Position numbers and translations under genes: made by a program. DNA of 64,000 nt, taken from positions 65,130,255 through 65,194,254 of the forward strand of contig OX393551.1 in NCBI GenBank assembly GCA_947650365.1, in the 5' to 3' direction. Shown in pieces: positions 34,357-47,400 of this stretch. The first letter of the stretch is position 1. Each line of letters opens with the position of its first letter. The notes below the pieces were generated by a model, which had not been told where the DNA came from, ran no database searches, and saw only the letters and a program-made list of their open reading frames with translations. This DNA is from Chamaelirium japonicum (lineage: Eukaryota > Streptophyta > Magnoliopsida > Liliales > Melanthiaceae).

Positions 34357-34574
34357 ACCCACCAGGGGATAGGAGAGTTGGCAAAGCAACTGATGCTTTG
34401 GTGATGAGGTTGTGGGTTCAACTCTTTCTCCCCTCGATTTACTCAAGAGTGAAGTGGGAATTGCCGAGTGGGTCGGGCTTCACTCCCGGAGGAATTAGAC
34501 CGAGTCTGAAGTAGGCCATTGCCCAAAAGGTTTCGGGACACCCGCCGATCTCACAACAAAAAAAAAAAAAAACA
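34357..34574 (+). mobile_element. tRNA-derived SINE (about 218 bp)
   Basis: After the start region GGGGATAGGAGAGTTGGCAA, an A-box-like AGTTGGCAAAGCAACT is followed by a good B box, GGGTTCAACTC. The 3' part ends GGTTTCGGGACACCCGCCGA and a poly-A run near 34556-34572. Flanking direct repeats ACCAAACT lie at 34349-34356 and 34575-34582. The repeats, internal promoter and tail together support a SINE. Confidence 0.82.
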
Positions 34575-34582
34575 ACCAAACT

Positions 34583-35412
34583 TAAATCACCAAATTAATT
34601 GAAGTCAGACTGAAAGCAAGCTTTGACAAATAAGTACAAGGACAAACGGGCTCTGGGCCGACCTGGAGAGGTTTCCATGTCCGGCTCCAAGTATGGACAT
34701 GGTGGAGTGAACTTTTCCTCAAAGCCGTTGTGCCTTGTTCGTGCATCCGTACCCTAGATGTTGATGTCAAGCCCACGTGATTATAAAATTAAATAAAAAG
34801 GGACTTAGTGACAGGTCCCTAATTAAAAGATCAACTAGTCTGAAGGACAGCTATATCGTCGGGACAAAAAAACCCCACTCTTGCTTGCTGCTCAGGAGAA
34901 AGGGAAGACCAGACGTGAAGGTGTTTTAGGCTTTTGGCATCCCTTTTCACCTAACCGATCTTTTAAACAGGTCAGGCGAAACTCATCTTCTACCCATCCT
35001 TATCACCCCACCAGTTTGTTGTCAGAGACCTTAGCCACATTAACCCTTAAATTAAATAGCAATTATGCCGCCTCCTCTGTTTCGATCTCCGAACCTCTTT
35101 GAGCCCTTGCTCTAGTGCCCTACCTTCTGACCACCAGCGCCCCCCTCCCCCCCAAAAAAAACTACAAAGGAAATAATCTGAAACCCTATCAGTTAGAATA
35201 TAGTAAGATTTCTACAGTATGCACCTGAAAATCCCTCATGAGATTCACTTGAACACATACAAACCCTCAATTATAATTATTATATTTTCGGCTAAGGACT
35301 AATACTATTTTCAGGCCTAACAAATAAGGACTTGTAATGATGATTATATTACTGTTATCATACATAACCGGGACAATATTTCTTAGTTGAAGCCCCTGAA
35401 AAAATTCCCATC
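34583..35412. other. Intergenic DNA downstream of NUP214
   Basis: No gene or defined repeat seen; short frames here have no recognisable content. Confidence 0.5.
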
Positions 35413-35429
35413 TATTTTCTCATCTGAGT

Positions 35430-38400
35430 CAAGAGCTCTGCCGGGGGTCTTCCACCTCCCATAGCATTGTTGCTGCCAAACGCAGAGAAGCCACCTCCAT
35501 GGTTGCTGCCAAAAGACCCGAAACCACCTGCACATAAAAGAGACCCAGGCATCAGTTTCGGTCCTGACCGGTAACAGAATCAACAACTGGCAAAAGACCC
35601 GAAAACCGCAAGTGTCCGAGCGCGGTAGGGAGGAGAATTAGCTTGAGAAAGTGGGTGGTGGGCTCGAATCATCTAGACCCAAATTAAAAGATTCGGCAGT
35701 TGGCCTTGAGTGGCAGCCATCGATAACCTGATACAAAAGCTTCGAAGAGGAAAACCTAAAACAACCGGAATCAACAAAAAAGACGGCGAATAATCAAAGG
35801 TGGCAAATTACAAAATGAAATCTTCAATTTTCAGGATTAAATATTTTACTTTATTCAATTAAATATTTTACATTCTTTTTCTTTGGTAAGATGATCCATA
35901 GACAGTTCACTGATAAAAGTTTTTTTTTTTACCTTACCCCCCCCCCCCCCCCCCCCCCAGTTAATGAGGGTAATTAAAAAATACACTTCTAACCTTAATT
36001 GCGAGTCTTACCCCCCCAAAAAACAATTTTCCACTGCAAAAGGCCATGTGGATTCACGGTCCACAAAGGGTAAGACTCAAAAATTAAGACCAGGGGGGGT
36101 ATTTTTTAATTATCCAAATTAACTGAGGGGTAAGGTCGAAAAAAATACCCCTGATAAAATGATCATCTATAGTTACTAAAAGGAATAACCATTATATCTC
36201 ACCTGCTGTGAACCCACCACCTTGGCTAGCTACTCCAAACCCACCACCTGCAGAAGCTGCGCCAGCAAAGCCACTGCCGCCGGAGGCAGCAGCAGCAAAA
36301 CCCCCTCCACCGGCAGGACCGGCAAATCCGCCACCGCTGGATGCAAGACCACCGAAACCCCCTCCTTTGGCGGCACCAGCGAACCCACCACCACCAGTAG
36401 CGACCGAGGTGAACCCACCTCCAATAGCACCACCAGCAAACCCACCACCTCCACTATTAGCCGGAGCTGGAAACCCACCACCGCTAAAGCCACCTGGAGC
36501 GGCAAGACCAAACCCTTGTACACCAGCGCCTAGCTGTCGTGACTGTCCAAATGAGCCGAGAACAGATCCGAGAGCTTGCTGGCCAGCCCCAATCTGAGCC
36601 GGTTGTCCGAACCCGCTGAATCCACCAGCCGAACCACTTGAACTCACGGGCTGTGGCTGCTGCACCGGTTGAGCAGATGGGAGGCTAAAAGATGGAGGGC
36701 GGAAGAGCTCCCCCGGGGAAGCTGTGTAACTAAGCAGAGAGCTTGGAGAGTTTGTGGTAGCAGTACCAAATGAACCGCCAAAAGGATTGGGTGTTGGTCC
36801 ACTCAAAGGAGGGGCTGATCCAAGGCCAAACCCACCAAGGGCTCCCAAGTTGAGCGCATTGGTTGTGTCTGGAGCCTCCTCTTCCATCTCGTCTTCCTCC
36901 GAGGAATTAGCATACACCAATTCATCATTTCCTATAGTTGCAGCAGTCAAGGTTGGCGTCATAACAGACGGCATCACAGGTGGAGAATCTGATGTGGGCG
37001 TGAACATGCTGCCAGTGTTACTTGGAAGCAAAGCGGGTTCCTTTTTAGAAGCCAATTCAACCAAAGCCTCATTTGCAAGCCCCTGTGATGTAGCCGGTTC
37101 GAGCTTCGAATTAGCCTCACTAGTACGTAGTGAACCCTCACTTGGAGGTGCCTGAGCTGTACTCGATTCATTTGTAGAGCCTCCATCAATCAGATGTGAA
37201 GCAAGGGGCTTCGATACTGCACTCTCAGAGGGCAGTGCAGACGATGTCGAGGTTGGTGAATTTTTTTGTGACGGTAAAGGCGACAGGATAGAGGAAGAAA
37301 TAATCCCCTGACTCAAAGCAACCGAAGAAGAGGGCAACACTGAAGCTGCTTGGTAAGTTTCTCCAATGGGTTTCTTATTGAGCACCGATCCTCCAAAACC
37401 CGAAGCAGGAAATGTAGGCGGAGATGGCGGTGCAACTGTTGTCGAAATGATTGATGAAGTCATAGAGGCCGACGGAGTAAGTAAGGAAGCCGTCGATGTC
37501 GATATCGACACCTCGGATGACTGGGTTTTGCTTTCATTTCCTCCAACTTGGGTAGTCATTCCATTTTGAATGGCAGAAGGAACATCATGCTTGGAAGACA
37601 GAGACAAGACATTACTTTCATCTGAGGGGGCATACGGGCTTTGTGGAGAAATTGGCAGCTGTTTCAATTGCTCACTTGCTTGAACGTTTGCTGTCAGTGT
37701 GGTCTTCATTGGCGAAACGTTGCTGGAAACTCTAGAAGACGTTTGGCTACGTGTAGATGTTTCAAACTGCAGATCAGATAATTTTCTGGAGATTGTCGAA
37801 GATTTCTCTGGGGATTGGAGATCCAAGCGAATCGCTCCAGTACTTGGTATCTCAGGTAAACTAAAGTTCTCACTCCCATCACTTCGGCCACTGCTTAATA
37901 GCGATGGTGATGGCACCATGGATGATGATGATGATCGGATATTAATATTTCCGTGCAACACTTGCACTGGATGAGATTTGGACGCCAGCGAATGAGATGA
38001 TCCAGAGGGGTCCTTTGCCCATTTAAATACAGAATTTGACGGGGGTTCAAAGGCTTGGTTGGAAGATTTCTCGTGAATGCCTAGGGAAACAGAAAAAATA
38101 TTGAATGGTCCGTTAAGCAAATTCAATATTAAGCTGTAACATAATCTGGTAATCTATGACAGTGGGATGCTTGTAAAACCAGATAGTTCAGCGAGTCACC
38201 TCTATATGCATCTGACTGAAACTTGTTCAGAAATGACTGTGAGGAGAATGAAGAGGTTTCATTGCTTTTCGGCTTGGCAATAGCTAGTCCATCCATTTTC
38301 GAGTCGAATGATCCCTTACTTATCCGGAAAGGCTCATCTTCAATGGCTCTGGAGGGTCCCTCTTGTAACATCCTTTTTACAGTGGTCTTTTGAGGCTCAA

Positions 38401-41400
38401 AACCAGCCAAACTCTGCAGACGGTTCACTTTAGAATCAAACCTCCAATTGATAGTCAATCTCATACGAAGGCAACTGAGAAACATCCAGAACTATAAAGC
38501 AATAGCACAACAAGAAACTTCAAGAATAAACATTACTTCTAAGATAAAGCCAATAAAATTCTACATTAAGCATGATAAAACAAAAACATGTACATACATA
38601 ATCCCACAATCATATCAGTCAAATATTGGACAAATATGGTGAAGCAGATGTTTTCAACATATCTAGAGCAAGCAGGTTTACGCGCTGATGCACTTTTCCA
38701 GTGTCGTCGGCTTATAAGGAAAAAAGCAACACCTTTGATTAAACTTATTAACGACAACAATAAGGCTGACAATCATAATATCTGGTACAAAGTTGTAGGA
38801 TAAGAGATTAAATGTTATCATAGATTCAAGTGTTGTTGAATTACTAAAGAAACTACAAAGGAGTACAGATAAGAAAGTGCAGATTTTGCAGCACTATAGG
38901 ATGAAGTGCATGGCAATTAATAAGTCAGCAACAGCCAGCTATGTTCCTGACAACCTAGTAAAATGAGGGGTTAGGATTTTGTGCCACAAAAAAGGGTTAA
39001 TAAGTGTGTGCGCGCACACACACACTGTTAGATGCCAAGTAAAAATACTCCCATAATTTTCCAAGTTTTACGCTTATCCCCTTAAATAGACTTTGTTCCA
39101 TAAGAACCAAAAAGGCACAACCCTTTTACTAGAATAACAAATAAGTCATCTTAATGAAAAAAAAATTCAAAAGATACAAAATTCCTAAAACCGAACTATT
39201 CTAACTAGCGTTTTAGGCACTTAAAATGCCTTAATAATGCTCCTACATCATCTAGCAAGAAAACCTAAATGCTAGAAAAATAAAAGAGTAATAACTATTT
39301 AGCATATTAAAAATAGGAAAAAATGAAAAAAAATAAGGAAGGGTGAGAAAGGATAAAGTGCAAATGTGAGAGAAAAGGGGAAAGGTGAGAAAGAGAGAAA
39401 GATGATATAGGTGCGAAGATAGAAAGATGGGAGAGAGAGAGAGAGAGAGAGAGATGAAGAGGGAAGTTGGCAGCCAAGTCCGCCATCAAGGTCCATCCGA
39501 AAAGTTTCGTTCAATCTCGACCTCATCCGTTCCGCAATTACGTTGCACAACGCAATCAATGGGATGTAGGTTGAGTATGGGGATATCAAGCTCCTCTCCT
39601 TAACATCGATCTCAAGGCCAATGGAATGTATTGCCACTAGTTGAGTCCAGTTGCAAGATTTGGAAGACAGTGCCAATGGTTGGTGACTGCAAAGGTTGTC
39701 AGGCTAGTGGTCTTGGCTCTGTCTTCGACCAACATAGAAGACAATGGCTAATCTTGAGCGGCGATTGCACAGCAACAAAGCCTAGGCACTACCCAGCTTT
39801 GAAGGGACTGGAGTGGGATGTAGCCAGAAGAATGATCATTTAGGATACGTGGGGCGTATATTATAGGATACGGTGGAGGAAGCATCAATAAAATCACTGG
39901 AGCCTCTAGAAGAGCATTTTAAGATAATTAAATAGATGCTCAACGATAATGAGTGCAGATTAGCAATATTATCAGTTGCTCGTGCTCCTGCACTTTATAA
40001 AGATGTGTCTAATCTATTGTATTCCCTTATGTACCCTACTTCCATATTGCTGCAATGTGACAAGAAGTGGTAGTCGGATTGGAGGTAGAAAAAGCAACAC
40101 CCATGAACACCTTAGGTTCATCTGCCTCACCCAAATTCTATTAGACATCTTTGACAAAACACCTTTAGAATCGTTCTATCTGTTCTAATAGTACAATTAT
40201 GTTGCCCCATAAAGAACCCTATTCGCGATTAGGCAAATTGCAAAAACAGAGGAACATAACTTACTTGCCTACCTAATTTTTGGAAGAGATTATAGACAAG
40301 ACGTTCACAATGATTGTATTAATGAGAATTCAGATTTAAGTGATATAGCCCTTTTCATGAATAAAAAAATAGCTAGCATACAACTAAAAATAAGATGGAA
40401 GATGACTAAGGCACACGGAGGAATGTTGATCCATCCGTTCTAATAGTACAATTATGTTACCCTGTAAAGAATCCTGATCGTGATTAGGCAAATTGCAAAA
40501 ACTGAGGAACATCATTTACTTGTCCACCTAATTCAAGAAAAGATAATAGACAAGACGTTCACAATGATTGTATTAATGAGAATTTGGATTTAAGTGATTT
40601 ACTCCTTTATGAATCAAAAAATTGCTAGCATACAACTAAAAATAAGATGGCTAAGGTCAGTTTTTTTTTTCTCTCCTTGGACACTAGTTTTGAGTGTGGA
40701 ATATTTTATTTGTTATGTTATGATACTTAGCAAGCATATTTTATTCTTTTGAAAGGATTGAAATATGGAAATCTAAATTGTTAAATTCACGTTTTAGTTG
40801 ATTTGGTGTTACTTCATAAGTGGATAATGGAGATGTAAGATGAAAACTTTGATCTTCTTGCACGCTTTCCAACTTTCAAGTCACACTGGTAAGCAAGGGC
40901 TCTATCTTTTGAGATACGTCACTCAAATTAATTAGATTTTCTATTTTTCTTCAAATTTTGGCTTGTTTTTTATTTAAATATTTAAGATTTCTTGACATAT
41001 ATATAAATTATAATTTCTCTAATTTTGTAGAATCTTACAATCCTCAATCGGATTCTATGATCTGATCCTACAGACTCCCCCGCCGATCCTTGGTCGGAGC
41101 CCAATCTTAACAATCTTGCATACAACTAAAAATAAGATGGCTAAGGTCCATGCAGGAATGTTGAATATAAAAAGGAGTTATGGTCAATTTTATGGATTGG
41201 ACAGAAGTCAAATAAATAATTAGAGCAAACAACAATACGCATTATGAAGAGTAGTAAATTAAATACATCTGACAAATTATTACTCTGTCCAATGAGAGTC
41301 TGCTCCTCCTAGCAGTTTCTGGTTCAGCACTCTTCAAAGCACTTGAAGCATTTCTCCTGGGGTACTCCATGATAGCTTTAGATGTTGAGGGTGAAACTCT

Positions 41401-44400
41401 TTCAATGGAATCTAGTGTGAGACCATATTTCTTAACATCTGGAGATGGGAAAGCACTGGCACCGTGAGTAAGGCCAATCGACTCAAATAACTCCTTTGCT
41501 ACATTTAGTCGCTTTACTGAGGGTTTGTCTAAGTTAAGCATAGCCATCTGATTTGAGAGGCATTCAGAGAGTTGCTGGGCTGCTGCTAGTTGAGAATTAA
41601 GTGTATTGTATACACTGTGCAAGGATCGAACATGCCTGCAGATAAGTATTACAAAGGTCAATCTGAAGGCGTATGACTCTAGATAGTTACCAATATAAAA
41701 AGCTAGTTGTGGAAATTCACTTTACAGATGATATCATAAGCAGCAAATCCATAATATCAAAAGAAATCCAAAAGCCAATATGTTTTCCTTAAATAGTTGC
41801 TCCGAATCATTTTCAAAATAGAAGCTTCTACTTACTAAATTGGCTTAGATGTAATAACATCAAATATGTGAAAATACTATTGGATTGGTGTCAACAGTTT
41901 TATATATTATGTATAATCTATCTGGGAAGATGGAACAAAAAAGCACCAAGATTATAAGCATTAGATGCTTGCACCAGTGATGGTTCATATATCATATTAT
42001 GTAGTAAACCAGATGTTACCAAAAGATTGAGCATAGAATTTCTGGAAAAGACAAAATCAACTTTTTTTTTTCTTTTTTTAATTTGACATGCTTACAATAC
42101 ATTTGTTGTTAGATAATTAACTATAAACAGTGACCGTAAGATAAGTCTCAACTAACTACTTCTAAATATTCCATGGCTACCTAATCCATACTTAAAAATG
42201 GTAGAAAACACGCTTGGTTTTTACAAGAAACGAGGAGGCATCCATGCTACCATTTTGACGGATGTTCCATAGTGGAAGCTGACAGATGCCTGTCATATCT
42301 CATAGAAAATGAAACCATCTTGTGATTTCATCAAGGTGCTATTTCATATTTCAAGACAAAAGAGCCTTAACACGCATGCTCCATGGTGATTTCATTTATC
42401 TCGTCTTCCACTATAGGCATCAATATGGATTTCTTAAAGAAAACGCTTCTACTTCTTACTTTTCATCGATAAAATTCACCTAAGTACAGAAATTATGCAT
42501 TGCAAAGAGTTCACTCTCGAGATCCACTTCCGGAGGGAAACCAAGCTTAGTCGCTTTGCACTTTACAATTCATTCCCGCGACAAAAAAAAAAACTAAAAT
42601 ATCTATAGAACTTCACAGAACTCAATAAATACGAAGATAGGAGACTAATCCCTTGGACACTCTCTTATCTTTTCACAGGATTTAATGGGGACATTATAGT
42701 TGACAACCCTTAAAGGGCCAAGACCAACCTCCCACCAATGATACGAAAACAAAGATATGCTCCAATGGGTCATTTACTAATTGACATGAAAAGTCTATGT
42801 ACATCTGAAAAGTTAGGTTGCAGAGAGAAAGGACTCAGCGGGGAGGGAGGGGAAGAAGCTGCAACCATGCAAGTTTAACTTCAATGGGTGATGTGAAGCA
42901 AAATGCTAAGCTAAATAAGATGGCAACATTCTATAGTTATTCTTAACACCAACTTGAGGACAGGTTTAGCATATAGGATCATAATATATCATGAGCACAA
43001 AAATGCACCATCAGCCAACAAGCCAGAAAGTTCTAACTAAGCCAGCAGAGGCAGGAGCAGAATTACAAATCACAGTACCAGTAATATGCCAACCAGAACT
43101 CACAAGCGATAGTCAGAAAACCAATCAAGAAATGAATGAATTAAACTTCAATAAGTTAAAAGTTTATAGTTTGTCAGCCCTAAAATTAGTACTACACAAG
43201 GCATGATCTTTAGCTACAGGACAGGAAATATAGCTTCCAACTCTGGTCAGAAATGACCAATACACTAATAAATGATTCAGATTTATGATACCTTGAGGGA
43301 TCCAAACTACTATGAGAAACTCTCCGACTTGTAGGAACTCTACCAGTTTCACCAAACCTGTTAATCTCAAGGGTATTGAAATGCCTCTCCAGTTCTATAA
43401 GCTGATTTGTCAAATTCTTAACAAAATAAATTACATAGGGTAAGTGAACATATCAAAAATGAGTTTAACAACAACACAGAGACATATAATTGACCTGGTT
43501 TGTATTCAAAATATTCTGCCGTTTCAGATCAAATTCAGGGCTCAACTTCTGTCGGTCCCAAATATCCCAATATTTGTCATTAGAAGCTTGTTTAACTATT
43601 CCTTCTGTATACACTTGCCTAGCCGAAACTGTAAAAAAGAAAAAGGATATGGATATGGTCAATCATCATGTCAAACTGTTAGCTCCACTTCAAGATATAC
43701 AAATATGGAATTGCACTTTACTTTTTTTAGGAATTTCAAATGAGAAATGACATGAATACAGAACCCTATGTGCAGTGCATCTGCAAAGGAACAAAACTGA
43801 CAATAATCTAAATTTGGTCACGAATGTTACCTCAATCAAGATAACAATATGGTCCAAATCAACATAAACAGGTGTTATTGGATAAGGTCTTGGAAAACAA
43901 TGGTGATGATCATACAAATACTACATCCCCTTCCAATTAATTCAAGGTAACTCATTTCAGGTTACCACATAAGCTACTTTTCATCCGGAAAGCCAGGAGA
44001 CTTTGGTTTCAGGAAGATGGGAAATTATAGCAGGTTCTACAAACTTATGGAAAGCGGAATATGTGTAAAGAGTAAAGACAAACATTAGAAACAAAATAAT
44101 AATAACCGAGGCATGTGATTCTTAGCTCCGTCATTATCTTAAATGTTTTATAAGAAGATGAGCCCTACCACCCAAGAAATTCTGAAATTTTGGAAAGCAA
44201 CAAAGCATGATTTTTTCCATAAACAAAAGTAATTTGCCAAAATTTAAATGAAGGATCCCATGCATAATTCCTCATTAACTTTGTGGCATACAAACTTGAC
44301 CATATGAATGAGACTATTCAGATTCAAACAACGAAACAATTCTTTAGCAGTCTCTCTCCATAGGAGAATGCAAGCTTCACAACAACCAAGATATATAAAT

Positions 44401-47400
44401 CAGAGAGGCACTTTGGAAGAATTTTTTTTTACATATCCCTGCCTTTTCCCAGCATTTATAGATTAGATCACCTGCCAACTTAATAAAGGAATTTCTTGCA
44501 TGAAATTCGAATAGATAGTGTTGACAACAATGATAAGCAGCAAGAATATAAATTTAAGACGTGAACAAGAATGGTTTGTTCATGGTGCATACACAAGTCA
44601 GGATATTGCTTTGAGCATTATCAGCTACCGAGTAACAATGAGAGATCAAGCTTGAGAGTTGAGACATAAATCCTACTTGCTCATACAGACTTAACACAAG
44701 TGCCAATGTATTATAATACATCTAACTTGTGCACAAGTACTTATCCAGGAATTTGTAGATTGGGCCTGAAGACTGAAGCTCCCTTCTAAGTCAACAAGCT
44801 TCTAGTCACTAGATTAATTTAAGTTCTTAGTAAACTCATGCCAATAATTCCTAGAAATAATGACGAAAATGAACAATCCTTATGCATAATCATAAAAATA
44901 TTTATACCGAACAATAAGATTAGAGAGGATATGCACCAATAAGAAGCAAGCCCTACAAATGATTCTGCAAAATTGGACATACCCTGCAACATCTTATTTT
45001 GAAGATGTTGGATCTCATTGAGCTGTTCCTCCACTTTGTTCTACAATGTGAACAAAAATTAAATTAAAATTTTAACAAATGTGCAACAGAGAAGAAAGAA
45101 TCACATATTACAAGTACGTGCTAGAACACAGACCTGAGCGCGTGCGTACTGGCGCACACAGATGCCCAGATAAAGAAGTTCTTAGAAAGGATGGAAAAGC
45201 TACCTTGCACCTTCTGGACACTTCAATAATGTTTTCTAGACCCTCCTCCAGTGCCAAAAGTGAACTTTTATGGAAGACAGTGCAGGCATCCTTGAATCCA
45301 CCTTCTTGTTCTATGGATGATAAAAGGATATCAAGTTCCTTGACCATATCTTTTACCTAGCACAAAAGATTGTATGAAATGAAATTAGATAAAGCACCAC
45401 ATGCCAAGCGCCTAAATGTGTAGATTTCATCATCAAATATAATAAATGCCTTCTTCAAGAGATACAAAATAATGGGCAGTAGCAGAATTCTGAAAATTCC
45501 TAAAATTTAAAGTTATTGTGGCTCGATTAATGTATATAGAAGCAGAAAAGTTTTGGCTGCATAAATGGTACAAACATAGAAAAGCCAAAAGAATTTTTTT
45601 TTTCCTTTTCAATAACGCTAAATGATGTAGGACTGTAGGAGCAAACAGGGGTCACTTTTGATGTTAGTCATAGCTCATAGGTTCTTTGTTTTTCTTTATT
45701 CTAGGGCTTGGTTTTTTTTTACTTAGTCCCCCATTACTATATGGTATTTGGACAACTCCCCCCCCCCACCCCCCCCCCAAAAAAAAAAATCCATGTAATG
45801 CATCACTATTTTGATTTACAATGGTTAGAGAAACACATATTTTGATTTAGGACAAGATATTCACTTATTTAGGACAAGATATTCACTTATTTTGATTTAC
45901 AATGGTTAGAGAAACACATAAAGCATCACTAAATTCATGCAGTTGCACTGCGTTCAAATTTTTTATTGTTCAAGGATCTTTGGTAATGCTATGCCACCAT
46001 AGAAAATAAAGGAGTAAGAACATTAACTTGTGGCAGGATAGTCAGATAGCATGCATGCAATTGCTATACAATATTTTAAAACATGTCAACGAAATTCCCC
46101 AAGAGTTTGCTAAAGAGCAGCTAAAGAGGGGACATAACCTTACATTATAAAACTGCTCTGATATCTCCGGTTCAGAGTCCAACACCTGAGGAGACTTGGA
46201 GGTTCTAATGTTGTCAAGTAAAGACTGTGTGCTAGAAAAGTATGACTTCCCTGGGGAAGAACCATCATGTGTCAAAATATTGGGGCCATGGATAGAAGGC
46301 ACAGATTGAGCAAGTCCTGTCCTACCCCAAGAAGCTGCATTCCCTGCATTCAAATGAGCCTTAGAAATCATCAAAGATGATGGCGCCCTAATAGAGTCCT
46401 TTATACTGAAAGGTTTACCGCCAGAGAGATTATCAGTTGAAGAACTTTTGTGTGGAGAAAAGGGTAATCGGTATGCTTTCCCAACGTCGGTTTTTTCTTG
46501 AGCACCACTCAGAATCGATGTACTAGAAGGTAATGTGGAGGATTTTGTACTAGCACCAACGCTTGTAAAGAACTTTCCTGTGGATTGTGACCCAGATGGA
46601 GCTCCTGCAGTATCAGTTGAACCAACAAGTCCCTTACCCACCTCAGCACTTATAATCCTATTAGCACTTGCTTGGCTGGAAGTAGATATTTCACTAGACA
46701 TGCTAGCTAGTGATAAAGAATCTTTTCCAGGAGAAGACAAATTCATCTCATGAATGGATGTTTCGCTGCTATTTAATAGAGTGGAATTATATCCCTGTAT
46801 ACGAGGTGCCTCCACGGGCAATTGATCAATATTATAAACTTGTCCAGGGTAACCACTACTGTCTTGTTCTTTCTTTCCAGCAGGGATATTGCCTCCCCCA
46901 ACCTTGAATGCATCTAAGTTTCGAAAACCCTTAAGTTCTTTACCTGCAGAGTAATGACTCAAAAATAATTGAAAACATCATCAGGTGCCCCAAAATGCTT
47001 CAGATACAATAAAAGGAAAGGCTTAAGTGTAGCATTTTCATTAAGAGTAGTCTTACCACTATAAGGAGCCCCTGTAATAACTTGGCTTGACTTAACATCT
47101 GAAATTCCCACTTTTGCATCATCCTTCAATTCTGAAGTGGTTGGCAAACCAGTTTCCAATGAAACAACTGTAGAAGTTTTCTCTTGCATAGAATTGTAGT
47201 CATCAGGAAGGACGGATATTTGAGGTAGATCCAAGTGTTCTGAAATCCTATATATGAAGTTACTTTCAACATAGATGCAAAGAAACAACTAAGATTACCC
47301 CAAAGAACATTAATCATAACTCCTAAAACAATTACACTTTCTGATATAGGAACCCTACCTCACAGAATGGAACATAATAAGCTTTCCCTCGCAGGTAAGA

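Noticed and set aside
36208-37155. Long plus-strand proline-rich frames opposite NUP214
   Set aside because: They are the complement of the Gly/Phe- and Ser-rich coding sequence; splice-consistent NUP214 exons explain the region.
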